A stretch of DNA of 64,000 nucleotides, taken from IMG/VR virus record IMGVR_UViG_3300023239_000006, positions 1-64,000 of that record; one strand, 5' to 3'. This document shows positions 1 to 8,256 of the stretch, piece after piece (positions within the stretch are counted from its first letter, which is position 1; each line of letters begins with the position of its first letter). The notes beneath the pieces were generated by a model. The model was not told the DNA's origin, made no database searches, and saw nothing but the letters and a program-made list of their open reading frames with translations. This stretch comes from a virus. A program made the position numbers and the translations under genes.

Positions 1-99
1 GTGATGATTCTCTTTATAACCCGATATGTCTAAAGGATTATTTTTTCTATTAGATATAATGCTGTTATACCATCTTGTATATTTGTTATTCTTAAACAT
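1..99 (-). CDS. HNH homing endonuclease, 5' part only (runs off the window)
   Basis: A reading frame on the minus strand opens with ATG at 97-99 and stays open for 33 codons to the window edge. The N-terminus (MFKNNKYTRWYNSII, then a spacer, then SGYKENHH at the edge) is typical of phage free-standing HNH endonucleases, where the final HH begins the catalytic HNH motif. The start has no Shine-Dalgarno but lies 5 nt after a late promoter octamer GATAAATA (105-112). The catalytic half is outside the window, so activity cannot be judged. It lies downstream of the recombination operon, separated by about 85 bases. Confidence 0.6.
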   Translation of the reverse strand, partial: MFKNNKYTRWYNSIISNRKNNPLDISGYKENHH

Positions 100-104
100 A
101 CAAG

Positions 105-112
105 TATTTATC
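105..112 (-). promoter_or_regulatory. late promoter octamer, 5 nt before the HNH start
   Basis: GATAAATA on the minus strand, followed by CTTGT and then ATG. If transcription starts about 6 nt after the octamer, as at T4 late promoters, +1 is the A of the ATG. The same 16-nt junction recurs in front of gp13 (18567-18582). Confidence 0.6.
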
Positions 113-184
113 AAACTTTGGATCAAACCTACCGGTAACTAAAATTATTTTGCGCATAAAGTTATTTATGTACGCAGTTAATAC

Positions 185-808
185 CTACCAGCCGAAAATG
201 TAATCTTTTCTAACGCTGGTTAATTCTATTGCACCTAGCGACTTAAGATATTCGCCTGCTTGCTTAAACTTTGCATGTTGTTCAACAATTAAAATAGGTT
301 TATATTTTAATATTGTTTCTGTAGCACCTTTAAGTACTTGGAGTTCGTAGGTTTCACAATCGAGTTTTATCATTCCAAATTTTGGAAGATTTAAATCATC
401 TAATTTTTTAATTAAAATACTACCAGTTCCGAGCGAATCTTTTTTAATATAACTTGCGCCAATGTTTTCATGATCGAAAAACATATCAACAGTATTGTTT
501 TCCTCGCCCAGCGCAAAGTTGTACAAATCAACGTTTAGCCCTTTAACATTTAGTTCTAAACATTCGTAGACTTCGTTAATTGGTTCAAATGCAATTACTT
601 TATTAAACCGTTCAGCTAGATGCTTTGCCCAAAGTCCTACATTGGCTCCTACATCAACAACTAGATCAAAGTCAGTTACATATTTGTATGCTGCATCTCT
701 TACGTCATCTTGATATTGTGCAGGTCCGCCTTTTTTAATACGTTTAGCAATTAACCCTTCAAAATGTTCGTCGCAATCGGGCATCCAATATTCGTAAACT
801 TTTTTCAT
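185..808 (-). CDS. FkbM-family SAM-dependent methyltransferase
   Basis: A 207-residue class I methyltransferase. The SAM-binding glycine motif VVDVGANVG lies near residue 50, followed by VIAFEPI (acidic residue binding the SAM ribose) and the FkbM signature IKLDCETYELQVLKGA in the C-terminal half. FkbM enzymes usually O-methylate sugars or small metabolites. The start is ATG at 808 with AAGG 7 nt upstream. It follows the glycosyltransferase-like gene by 2 nt, so the two probably act on the same glycan (on the virion or the host envelope; inference). It is the last gene of the gp32-uvsX-uvsY transcription unit. Confidence 0.8.
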   Translation of the reverse strand: MKKVYEYWMPDCDEHFEGLIAKRIKKGGPAQYQDDVRDAAYKYVTDFDLVVDVGANVGLWAKHLAERFNKVIAFEPINEVYECLELNVKGLNVDLYNFALGEENNTVDMFFDHENIGASYIKKDSLGTGSILIKKLDDLNLPKFGMIKLDCETYELQVLKGATETILKYKPILIVEQHAKFKQAGEYLKSLGAIELTSVRKDYIFGW

Positions 809-810
809 CT

Positions 811-1443
811 TTATACCTTGTATTTGTTGTATTCTACAAGATATTTATCTATGGTTTTCTGTTCGCCTTTGAGAGTTAAAAATACCCCATTGGTTTTATT
901 TTTTCCACTGTTTATCCATTGTTGTCCTACTGGAGAAAAATTATAATCAGTTGACATTTGCCCAAGAATTTTTTGATCTCTTCCCCACTTCCATTCTTCA
1001 ACAGGAATACTAGTTAACAACTCTGCATACCGTTTTCTAAAATCAGTATTGCCAAAAGATACTAAACATGCTAGCCATCTTGTTGATTTATGGTGCTGCA
1101 TTACGTACTGTTTTGTAAATAATGTTTTAAATTCAGCTTCGGTAAAACTTCTTGTGCATATCGTATCAGTATCTACTACAATTAGGGATTCACTATTTGG
1201 AATCTTTGATGCTGCAAGAAACCTAGCAGCCTGCAAATAAGAAATTTTAGATTCGTCATTTAAAAAAGAGATGTTTTCAGTTGTATATGAAACAAAATCT
1301 AATTCTTTTGCATTTATTGGGTTAACTATATGACATCTTAGTTTAATCCACGGATTGTTATAATGTATAGATTGTAATAATGCAATCCCCCAATCGTCAT
1401 AATAAGATTGGTCGCACCCAATTAAAATACTATAGTGACGCAT
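811..1443 (-). CDS. glycosyltransferase-like protein
   Basis: A 210-residue protein with an N-terminal beta strand (SILIGCDQSYYDDWG), a following LLQSIHYNNP segment as in GT8-type transferases, and a VVDTDTIC strand near residue 90 giving a DxD metal/nucleotide-sugar motif. Length and order fit a small GT-A fold enzyme, but no close family is recognised. The start overlaps the 3' end of uvsY by 14 nt, indicating translational coupling, and the stop lies 2 nt before the FkbM gene. Substrate unknown. A general nucleotide-sugar binding protein is the alternative. Confidence 0.55.
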   Translation of the reverse strand: MRHYSILIGCDQSYYDDWGIALLQSIHYNNPWIKLRCHIVNPINAKELDFVSYTTENISFLNDESKISYLQAARFLAASKIPNSESLIVVDTDTICTRSFTEAEFKTLFTKQYVMQHHKSTRWLACLVSFGNTDFRKRYAELLTSIPVEEWKWGRDQKILGQMSTDYNFSPVGQQWINSGKNKTNGVFLTLKGEQKTIDKYLVEYNKYKV

Positions 1444-1885
1444 CTTCTAATCCTGATACTCGTAATTTAACAATGTTGCTTAGATGCCATTGTTTCTGAT
1501 CAAGTGCTTTAATAATGCCCAACCACTTGTTACGTAATAGGGCAAAATCGTTGATAATTTTTTCAAAGTCTACAACGTCAGCTTCACCTTCTACGAACTT
1601 TTCACAGTCCCTAGAAGATAAAGCTCGTTGATAATTTTCAAGATACTTGCGAAAATATTGACTACGAAGTCTACGAAGTTCAATGTGTAAGTACTCAAGG
1701 ATACCTTCAATCTCTTGAAGTTGATTAAAGCGGTTTTCTACGATGCCGGGCATTTGCGAACTTGCTTTCTCAATGTTTCCCGCTATGCGGACATCTTGTT
1801 TTGCATGAATTAATTCAGCTTCATAATAAGCCACAGCATCGGGAATATTGCTTATATCTTTACTAACCTTGTGGTACCAGTTCAT
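1430..1885 (-). CDS. uvsY: UvsY-like recombination mediator
   Basis: A 151-residue, charged, mostly helical protein. Size (T4 UvsY has 137 residues), position downstream of uvsX, and the C-terminal pattern W-x-II-x-ALDQKQWHLSNIVKLR match T4 UvsY, which loads UvsX onto gp32-coated single-stranded DNA. The middle has an arginine-rich helix (YLHIELRRLRSQYFRKYL) suited to DNA binding. It starts immediately after the stop of the 76-residue gene and overlaps the glycosyltransferase gene. The overall match is by pattern, as no alignment could be run, but the context is strong. Confidence 0.75.
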   Translation of the reverse strand: MNWYHKVSKDISNIPDAVAYYEAELIHAKQDVRIAGNIEKASSQMPGIVENRFNQLQEIEGILEYLHIELRRLRSQYFRKYLENYQRALSSRDCEKFVEGEADVVDFEKIINDFALLRNKWLGIIKALDQKQWHLSNIVKLRVSGLEDASL

Positions 1886-2116
1886 TTAATCCTCGTAATC
1901 TTCTTCGTCTTGTTCTTCGATTTCTTCACCGTCTACTGCATATTCAATAGCCTGATCTAGATATGGATCTACGCCCATTAAACTTTCTAGTACGCTTTCT
2001 TTAATCCCATGATCTAGCAAAGCGTTTACAAAATCTGCTGCAACATCTTTTCTTGCTTTCTCAGGGATATGTTCAATAACAATAGTCCAAATATCCGTAA
2101 TTAAATCTTCTTTCAT
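1886..2116 (-). CDS. conserved small acidic protein between uvsX and uvsY
   Basis: 76 residues, with N-terminal MKEDLITDIWTIVIEHIP, a helical middle (KDVAADFVNALLDHGI) and a very acidic tail (EEIEEQDEEDYED). The start overlaps the uvsX stop by 4 nt (ATGA), so it is translationally coupled. A similar small protein is found beside uvsX in T4-like phages, but its function is unknown. The acidic tail could mimic DNA or contact the recombinase (speculation). Confidence 0.7.
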   Translation of the reverse strand: MKEDLITDIWTIVIEHIPEKARKDVAADFVNALLDHGIKESVLESLMGVDPYLDQAIEYAVDGEEIEEQDEEDYED

Positions 2117-3192
2117 TCAGTAATCTCCGTTTCAGGTTCAACAATAGTAGTTATCTCTGAATCGGATTTTTCGCCATGTTTCGAAATGTCTGCCATAATA
2201 ACATCGAGACCTTTCTTTTCATTGCGTTCCCACGGCTTACGGAACTGTTTGATAATTTCGCCATCACTGGTTATGTATACTAGGCTGTTACCTTCTTTCT
2301 TGAGCATCCCTTTAGCTTCGAACAAGTCGACTAATCCACTATATGGACTCATACCTGTTTCATAAGGAATCTCAACCTGTACACTTTCAAACGGCTTTGC
2401 ATAACGTGTTTTCATAATCTTACAAGCTGCACGAATACCTTGCACAGTTGAAGTTTTGTTACCGGCTGCATCAAGTTTCAACTTTAACTTGCGCATAGCG
2501 ACAACAATTGAACTTGCGTAGATAAAGCCTTGGCCGCCACTGATTTTATCATCCGGATCAAACATATCTTGTGATGCGTATGTGTGATTAGTACATACCA
2601 TACCAATGTTGTAAGCACCAAACATATTAACACAGTTACGAACAAGTGCGGTTAGTGCCTTAGGCTTACGGCCCATATCACCTTTCATATCACCTGCTTG
2701 GAATTGATTAACATCAGTCGGAGTCAACAACATGCCCAAGCTGTCAACGATAAACAATACTTTAGGACGATCTAGTTCATCCATTGTTTTGTACTCTGAA
2801 ATAAACTCTGTGATAGTCTTTGCTACATCGTCAATCATAGCCATGTTAAGTTTTAGCAACTTATCTGGACTCGTATCAACACCAAGAGCATGTAGCCATT
2901 TTTCATCAAGCGCATTCTCTGTATCAATCAAGATAGGATAGATGCCTTGTGCTTGTGCGTTCTTAACTAGATTGCCCGAACAGATAAAAGATTTACCTGC
3001 ACCAGATTCCCCAGCAAATACTGTAACCTTGCCTAGTGGAATGCCTCGATCAAAGTGTCCACTGATAAGATAGTTCAATGCGTAGTTGTTTGTACTAACC
3101 CAATCTGTTGGGTCGTTAAAGCCAATACTTAAACCTTCGATTGATTTAGTGATTGACTTTCTAAATTTAGAAATATCAAATGCTTTTGCCAT
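2113..3192 (-). CDS. uvsX: UvsX RecA-like recombinase
   Basis: 359 residues, catalysing ATP-dependent strand exchange in recombination-dependent replication and repair. Walker A GESGAGKS lies at residues 61-68, Walker B VLFIVDS at about 145-151, and the RecA core includes TNHTYASQDMFDPDDKISGGQG (L2/ATP-sensor region). Length is close to T4 UvsX (391). ATG at 3192 is preceded by CAGGGAC. Upstream, gp32 ends with a hairpin in the 54-nt gap; downstream it overlaps the 76-residue gene. Expression is probably early, from the gp32 promoter. Confidence 0.95.
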   Translation of the reverse strand: MAKAFDISKFRKSITKSIEGLSIGFNDPTDWVSTNNYALNYLISGHFDRGIPLGKVTVFAGESGAGKSFICSGNLVKNAQAQGIYPILIDTENALDEKWLHALGVDTSPDKLLKLNMAMIDDVAKTITEFISEYKTMDELDRPKVLFIVDSLGMLLTPTDVNQFQAGDMKGDMGRKPKALTALVRNCVNMFGAYNIGMVCTNHTYASQDMFDPDDKISGGQGFIYASSIVVAMRKLKLKLDAAGNKTSTVQGIRAACKIMKTRYAKPFESVQVEIPYETGMSPYSGLVDLFEAKGMLKKEGNSLVYITSDGEIIKQFRKPWERNEKKGLDVIMADISKHGEKSDSEITTIVEPETEITE

Positions 3193-3212
3193 ATTAGTCC
3201 CTGTAAATGAAG

Positions 3213-3237
3213 AAGAGTGGGAACCTGTCCCACTCTT
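3213..3237 (-). terminator. hairpin between gp32 and uvsX
   Basis: A 10-bp perfect stem (AAGAGTGGGA / TCCCACTCTT) with a 5-nt loop lies between the gp32 stop and the uvsX start. On the minus strand it is followed by CTTC rather than a long T run, so it is probably a partial terminator or RNA-stabilising element that lets gp32 be made in excess of UvsX. Confidence 0.6.
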
Positions 3238-3246
3238 TTATGTTGC

Positions 3247-4251
3247 TTACTCTGCTGCTTTGCGATTACGAATCATTGCAAGAATGTCTTGCGCACGACT
3301 ATCGCCACCTGTTGTTGCTGCTGGTGCAGCTACTGGTGTTGGTGCTTGAGTAACTCTTGCTACAGGAGCAGGCTCGCTGTCTGCATAGTCTGCACTAGCT
3401 TTAGCAGCTGGTGTAGCTGTGTTAGCAGTTGCACGATGCGGATCGCCAGTTGCTTGACCCATACCCGCTGGCTTGTAATACTGACCCCAACGTTCCAGGT
3501 CATATGCTTCGCCATCAACTGATGCTTCAAACATTTCCTTCATTACCTTAAGCTCAACATCAGTTGGCTTTTTAGGCAGGAAGTCGCTGAGAGTGTACAA
3601 CTCATTTGTTGCCAATGCACTTGCTTCAACTTCTGTCAATGCACGTTCACGACGGCTCCACTTTGAAGTAGAGTAATCAGCGAAGCCACCTTTAGATGTC
3701 TTAGCAATACGGAAGTCTACACCTTTCAGGTAGTCAGTTGGCAACTCTTCCAATTCTGGATCCATCAATGCTGAACGGATAATTTGAAAGATTTGAGGAC
3801 CAATGATGAATCGACGAATTGGGTTTGCCGGAGTCTTTTCTTCACGAATAGGATCTTCAACAACAAAGCCTTGGAAAATGTATGAACGCTTTTTCCAGTA
3901 CTTACGACCCATGTCTTCTAAAGATTTATCTTTAAACCAACCACGTACTTCTGATAAGATCGGACAAACAGTACCGTCATTGTACATTTCAATACAAGGA
4001 ACTTGTACTTGAACTGGACGACTGTCAGTTTCACCTTTAATACCTGCGAACGGCAACTTGATCATTGCACGTTCTACCCAGAAGAATGTATTGGCAGAAT
4101 TGCCATCGGGTAGCAAACGAATTACTGCTTCCTTACCTTCAGCCATGTTCCAATGTGGGTAAATTGCGTTGTCTCCACCGCCGGTGGATTGTCCTGTGGA
4201 CTTTGATTGTGCTTCTGCGAGTTTAGCACGGATTTCTGCGAGTGATGCCAT
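3247..4251 (-). CDS. 32: gp32 single-stranded DNA-binding protein
   Basis: 334 residues. The N-terminus (MASLAEIRAKLAEAQSK) corresponds to the basic cooperativity region, followed by an OB-fold core (YPHWNMAEGKEAVIRLLPDGNSANTFFWVE split across strands) typical of phage gp32. A CIEMYNDGTVCP segment carries two cysteines in the region where T4 gp32 binds zinc, but the full zinc set is not obvious. The tail is low complexity (Pro/Ala/Thr) and ends with basic residues, unlike the acidic T4 tail. AGGAGG precedes ATG 4251, and a sigma70-type promoter lies at 4313-4341. It heads the gp32-uvsX-uvsY unit. Confidence 0.9.
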   Translation of the reverse strand: MASLAEIRAKLAEAQSKSTGQSTGGGDNAIYPHWNMAEGKEAVIRLLPDGNSANTFFWVERAMIKLPFAGIKGETDSRPVQVQVPCIEMYNDGTVCPILSEVRGWFKDKSLEDMGRKYWKKRSYIFQGFVVEDPIREEKTPANPIRRFIIGPQIFQIIRSALMDPELEELPTDYLKGVDFRIAKTSKGGFADYSTSKWSRRERALTEVEASALATNELYTLSDFLPKKPTDVELKVMKEMFEASVDGEAYDLERWGQYYKPAGMGQATGDPHRATANTATPAAKASADYADSEPAPVARVTQAPTPVAAPAATTGGDSRAQDILAMIRNRKAAE

Positions 4252-4312
4252 TTTTGTATGCCTCCTATAGCCTAAAATAAAAATGTTGTATATGCCTTAA
4301 TGCACATAAGCT

Positions 4313-4341
4313 ATTATGCGCTTTTTATTTAGTATTGTCAA
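4313..4341 (-). promoter_or_regulatory. sigma70-type promoter of gp32
   Basis: On the minus strand TTGACA (4336-4341) is separated by exactly 17 nt from CATAAT (4313-4318), giving an expected start near 4306 and a leader of about 55 nt containing AGGAGG. A late-like octamer ACTAAATA (4326-4333) lies inside the spacer, so the gene may also be read late. Confidence 0.75.
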
Positions 4342-4380
4342 CGATTATCTACTACTTTATTGGTTTTATTAAGCCAAAAG

Positions 4381-4404
4381 AAAAGGACTTCGAAAAGTCC
4401 TTTT
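4381..4404 (-). terminator. terminator after the 579-residue gene
   Basis: A 10-bp stem (AAAAGGACTT / AAGTCCTTTT) with a tetraloop that reads TTCG on the minus strand. It lies 16 nt after the stop at 4421 and separates this late gene from the gp32 promoter. Confidence 0.75.
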
Positions 4405-4420
4405 CATGAAGCATTGCTGC

Positions 4421-6160
4421 TTACATACTGTACATGCCTGATAGTGCTTTAATACGAGCTAGCTCTGGATTCTCTGCTGGTTCTGGAGCTTGTTGTTGCG
4501 GCGCCATTCTTTCAGCCATCTTACGAGCTACTGTTTCTGCCTGCTCACCAAACTTCTTACCTACCATAGTGCAAACGCCTTCTGGGCCTTTGGGAAATGT
4601 GCCTGAATCTTTATCATAAAAGCTGTGCATAAACTCAGCTAATTCTTGTACGTTCATCTTGCCACTATGTTCTTCCGGCGATTGTTCTTCCGATTCCTGT
4701 GGGACTTCTTCTGGCGCAGTTTCTTCACCCCCTTGGTCTGTCGCCGGCTCACCGCCCACTGGTTCTGGTTGAAAATCACCAAAATCTAATACCTCTAACA
4801 CTTCTGGAGCATTGGCTTCCAGCCATACTTGTACTAGGCCTCTTACATCTGCTTCCGGATCTTCTTTAGATTGCGTCTTAATTTCTTCTTCTAATCGTGG
4901 ATCATCTATGATGCCTTTAAGACTTTCAATTGCATTAGAACCGTCTACGCCTGCGGGGAATGCCTGGCTAACTAACTCTTGTAATTGTTGTGCTGCTGCT
5001 GCCTGTTCTTCTTCATCTTGGCTTTGTATTGCGCTTTCTTCGCCTAAATTCATAGCCCATTGTTCAAACTTTGCAAATGGGTCATAGCGGTCTGCGTTGA
5101 AATCCTCGTCTTCAGTTTGGATTTCTTCTTGTGTCATGGCGACTATGTCGTCGTAGCCTAGTTCACTTTCTTTCATTAAACGATACAGTACAGGAAATAC
5201 TGCGGCCATATCTTCTTTGAAATTCTTCACTGTAAATTGATCTTTAAATTGTTCTGCAATTTCTTGCGGAACTTCCATAGGTTGCTGTGCCTGGAAACTT
5301 TCTTTGTAAGCCTCATAGTGGCCTTGTTTTGATAGTGCTTTTATTTGCTCACGTAATCCGTTAAGTGCTTGTGTACTACGCTCAACAACACTGTTCGTGT
5401 CGCTGTTCATTAGATCATTGCGTACAACATAATTGCCAAAGCTCTTTAATTGTGCAATCTCTTCACTCATCTTAATGATGCTTTCACCAATGGCATCGTA
5501 CGGTAAGCCACCGTTAGCCACATGGCGTTGCATAGCACGGGCGCCTGCTAAGTGAATGAATGGATATTTAAATCTTTCACCGTCTGCGTTTTCTACAAAC
5601 AGGCCAGCGATATTACGACTTCTGGCACCCGGTGCCATATCGTCATTTAACTTTTGACTGTGTTTAACAATCAATCGTGTATTTTCTAATTTTTGGTAAC
5701 TAACGCTTTTAGTACCGTACATTGTGCTTTCTGCCATAACGCCTTCTCCGACTGGAACTGAATTTTGTGCTTCTTGTTTAGGTTGAGCATTACGAGTTAA
5801 AAATTTGTAATCTCTTTTATCTAGGTTGTCTTTGGCAATATCTCTAGTGTCAAAGTTTAGTAATCTACGCTTGGCAAACATACGTAATTCTTTTAGGAAT
5901 CCGTACCACCTGTCTTTTTGCTCTGCGTCCATTGATTCTGTAATTCCGTGACTGAAGTAAATCTTCATGGAATTATCTTCTGCTAGACTAATGCTAACGT
6001 GACCAATAGGAGTTTCACCTTCCATATAGTCAAAATCAAAGAAACGTGCTTCTTGTGGATTTATAGTAATTTCGCCAATTTCTGTACCTAATTTTAGACC
6101 AGAGAATCTGCTACGAATTTTGTAGAATAAATCTGTTGCGATGTTGTTAGTTGCGTCCAT
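4421..6160 (-). CDS. conserved T4-like phage protein of unknown function, 579 residues
   Basis: Not recognised. The first 110 residues look like a folded alpha/beta domain (KIRSRFSGLKLGTEIG, then FDFDYMEGETPIG). The middle is helical with YPFIHLAGARAMQRHVANGG. The last third is acidic, glutamine-rich and probably disordered, and it ends in a short helical domain (MHSFYDKDSGTFPKGPEGV, then a C-terminal ELARIKALSG). The best start is ATG at 6160, 5 nt after the octamer GATAAATA; a TTG 15 nt further upstream is unlikely. It follows terL and ends with a strong terminator. Late expression suggests a virion or packaging role. Confidence 0.7.
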   Translation of the reverse strand: MDATNNIATDLFYKIRSRFSGLKLGTEIGEITINPQEARFFDFDYMEGETPIGHVSISLAEDNSMKIYFSHGITESMDAEQKDRWYGFLKELRMFAKRRLLNFDTRDIAKDNLDKRDYKFLTRNAQPKQEAQNSVPVGEGVMAESTMYGTKSVSYQKLENTRLIVKHSQKLNDDMAPGARSRNIAGLFVENADGERFKYPFIHLAGARAMQRHVANGGLPYDAIGESIIKMSEEIAQLKSFGNYVVRNDLMNSDTNSVVERSTQALNGLREQIKALSKQGHYEAYKESFQAQQPMEVPQEIAEQFKDQFTVKNFKEDMAAVFPVLYRLMKESELGYDDIVAMTQEEIQTEDEDFNADRYDPFAKFEQWAMNLGEESAIQSQDEEEQAAAAQQLQELVSQAFPAGVDGSNAIESLKGIIDDPRLEEEIKTQSKEDPEADVRGLVQVWLEANAPEVLEVLDFGDFQPEPVGGEPATDQGGEETAPEEVPQESEEQSPEEHSGKMNVQELAEFMHSFYDKDSGTFPKGPEGVCTMVGKKFGEQAETVARKMAERMAPQQQAPEPAENPELARIKALSGMYSM

Positions 6161-6165
6161 AGTTA

Positions 6166-6173
6166 TATTTATC
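6166..6173 (-). promoter_or_regulatory. late promoter octamer at the gp17 stop
   Basis: GATAAATA, then TAACT, then ATG 6160. The octamer overlaps the terL stop codon (6172-6174). No Shine-Dalgarno is present; predicted +1 is the A of the ATG. Confidence 0.6.
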
Positions 6174-7758
6174 AATATCCTGTGCTTACAAAGATCGGCA
6201 TTGGCATTTGTTCTTCAGAAAGTCGTTCAGACATTTTTTCGTAAATCTTAGGATCCCAATCTGCTAATACATCTGCCATACGTATAATTAGCAATGCAGC
6301 GCTTATTAGATCGTCATTTTCTCCTGATTTAGCATTAAATCCTAGGCCGCTGGCTACGAATGTTTTAAGTTCTGATAATAGAGGTTTTGATTTAATAATT
6401 AGTTTGTTAGTTTCGACTAAGTTCTTAAACTGACTACATGCTGTGACTTTACTGCGATGTGTTGTATTAAATCCCTTACGAAATTTACGCACATGCCCTT
6501 TGCGAATAGGTTCGCTTAGGAATAGTCCTGGAAAGTTTTCTTCACCGATGTCACTGATAACAATAAGTGCTGCTTCACCTAGACTGTTGTTTTCTACTGA
6601 GTAATACATCTGGGGCGCACCGCCTTTTTCTATGCCACGATCTTGGATATATCGCAGTATCTCTCTCATGTGCTTTATCTGCTGTTGTATAGGAGTTAAA
6701 TTATGACGCCACTCTGCAACCTGTATCATACTAGGCATTTCAAATACTTGAATAGCTGCATAGTTGCCGCCTGTTCCCAGACTGGGATCTAACGACAATA
6801 AGTAAGTTGCCTTAGGATCAATGTCTTTGTAGAATCTAGTTTGCCCCATAGTCATTACAGGATCAACTCCAGACAGCTCTGCAAGTTTTACAGTATTAAT
6901 CAAGGTTTCGTCAAAGATCAAGAATTCGCAATCAAACTCGCGCCGGAAACGTTCAGGACCAATTTTAGCACGTTCTACTGCCGCCCACTTCTCATCTCGA
7001 TCTGGATGTTCATTCCAGTGTGCAAAGAAGCTGTGGAATCCGTTTGTGCCAAGTTCTTGTTCGTTGCCATACTCGTCAAACTTCTTATTAGCTTCTGTCC
7101 AGATTAAAGCAAATTGATCTTCGTCGCTGTTTGGTGTCGATGTAATGATACACTTACCACCTGTTGACAATGTAGGGCTTAGTGCCGTCCAGAACTCTTT
7201 AGCTTTCTCTGGCGGCTGCACGAATGCGAATTCATCACAGTAAATTAATGATAGTGACTTACCACGACCAGTGTTTTCTGTTGTAGTAGTTGCTTGAATA
7301 CGTGCGCCGTTGTCGTATTCAATTGTGTTTCTGTTGTAGCTGTATACACCTGCACGAATAAAGTCAGGCAAGTTCTCATAACCGAATCGGTAACGATTCA
7401 TAATATCCTGCGCACCTTCGTACTTATGAGCAGCAATTAATACTTGTGCTTCTGGCACAAACATTGTGTACCATAGTAAATATCCCGTAGCGCAAGTAGT
7501 CTTACCCATCTGACGAGGCAGCATACCAATAGACTGTTTGTAGTTGTGGTATGACTGTATTAGCCTCTCTTGGTATTCATACGGTTCAAACTTAATCGAT
7601 CCACGTACAGGATGTTGAATCTTTAAAAAGTTTTTACAGAAGTATAACGGACCGTCTACCGGATGCATACATGCTTCAAGATGCTTAACTTCCTCTAACG
7701 TGTATCGGATCGGAGCATGTGCTTTCTTAATTAAATTACCGTCTAGTGATTTTGCCAT
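6172..7758 (-). CDS. 17: terminase large subunit gp17 (packaging ATPase/nuclease)
   Basis: 528 residues; pumps DNA into the prohead and cuts the concatemer. Walker A PRQMGKT lies at residues 81-87, Walker B plus catalytic Glu LIYCDEFAFV at 171-180, and the coupling motif ITSTPN near 205. The RNase H-like nuclease domain starts with LLSLDPSLGTGG near 320 (Asp 324), with later acidic residues in YYSVENN and ENDDLISA. Length is close to T4 gp17 (610). ATG 7758 sits 5 nt after the octamer AGTAAATA with no Shine-Dalgarno. The small subunit gp16 is four genes upstream. Confidence 0.95.
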   Translation of the reverse strand: MAKSLDGNLIKKAHAPIRYTLEEVKHLEACMHPVDGPLYFCKNFLKIQHPVRGSIKFEPYEYQERLIQSYHNYKQSIGMLPRQMGKTTCATGYLLWYTMFVPEAQVLIAAHKYEGAQDIMNRYRFGYENLPDFIRAGVYSYNRNTIEYDNGARIQATTTTENTGRGKSLSLIYCDEFAFVQPPEKAKEFWTALSPTLSTGGKCIITSTPNSDEDQFALIWTEANKKFDEYGNEQELGTNGFHSFFAHWNEHPDRDEKWAAVERAKIGPERFRREFDCEFLIFDETLINTVKLAELSGVDPVMTMGQTRFYKDIDPKATYLLSLDPSLGTGGNYAAIQVFEMPSMIQVAEWRHNLTPIQQQIKHMREILRYIQDRGIEKGGAPQMYYSVENNSLGEAALIVISDIGEENFPGLFLSEPIRKGHVRKFRKGFNTTHRSKVTACSQFKNLVETNKLIIKSKPLLSELKTFVASGLGFNAKSGENDDLISAALLIIRMADVLADWDPKIYEKMSERLSEEQMPMPIFVSTGY

Positions 7759-7763
7759 ATTGT

Positions 7764-7771
7764 TATTTACT
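7764..7771 (-). promoter_or_regulatory. late promoter octamer of gp17
   Basis: AGTAAATA followed by ACAAT and ATG 7758. It lies immediately downstream of the terminator of the preceding gene, so gp17 late mRNA should begin here. Confidence 0.55.
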
Positions 7772-7772
7772 G

Positions 7773-7800
7773 AAAAAAATAGGCTCCGAAGAGCCTATTT
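7773..7800 (-). terminator. rho-independent terminator with UUCG loop
   Basis: Minus strand: 10-bp stem AAATAGGCTC / GAGCCTATTT closed by a C(TTCG)G tetraloop, followed by a run of seven T. It lies after the stop at 7816 and just before the gp17 promoter. Confidence 0.85.
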
Positions 7801-7815
7801 GGTTTTATAGCTGTA

Positions 7816-8256
7816 TTAAGCGAAAGATAACCCAGTCAATGCCACTTCAGTAATTGTGATATCATTTTCTGCAACACCAAGTGCTGCGCCAATTGCATCT
7901 TCAAGATTTTCATAAGATCCGTCAAAACTTGTTGATGCTCCGTAGCCGTCTCCAGTATCTTCAGAGTGGATTAGCGCTACAAACTGATTAGCACCGGATG
8001 CTGTTGGCTTGCCTGCGTAATAAATCTCTGCACGGCTTTGAAGTCCTGTAAGTGCCTTAGACATATTACTGTTAGCAACTGTAGGTGTTGTGGTAAAGTT
8101 AATAGTTGCTGAAACAATCTTAATTGCCGTTAGCGTAGGAGTACCAAAACTTGTATATGGTCCAACTCCTGCTGCGCCATCTCCTAATACTCTTCTTGCA
8201 TTGGCGTCAACATTAACTGCTGTGCCGCCCGCGGTTGTTCCATATAAATCTGCCAT
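7816..8256 (-). CDS. small virion-like protein of unknown function
   Basis: 146 residues, Gly/Thr/Ala rich, with strands such as IKIVSATINFTTT and a C-terminal ITITEVALTGLSF. It resembles small beta-rich structural proteins and no enzyme motif is seen. GGGAG precedes the ATG at 8256, which overlaps the stop of the EF-hand-like repeat gene by 1 nt. A strong terminator follows. Possibly a head decoration or internal protein, by position only. Confidence 0.55.
   Translation of the reverse strand: MADLYGTTAGGTAVNVDANARRVLGDGAAGVGPYTSFGTPTLTAIKIVSATINFTTTPTVANSNMSKALTGLQSRAEIYYAGKPTASGANQFVALIHSEDTGDGYGASTSFDGSYENLEDAIGAALGVAENDITITEVALTGLSFA

Noticed and set aside
3217-3522. Cysteine-rich plus-strand frame overlapping the end of gp32
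   Set aside because: It arises from GCA/GCT repeats of the gp32 Ala-rich tail read in antisense; gp32 is certain.
4421-6175. TTG start at 6175 for the 579-residue protein
   Set aside because: ATG 6160 is placed 5 nt after a late octamer, as at other late genes; the TTG lies within the octamer and would precede the transcript start.
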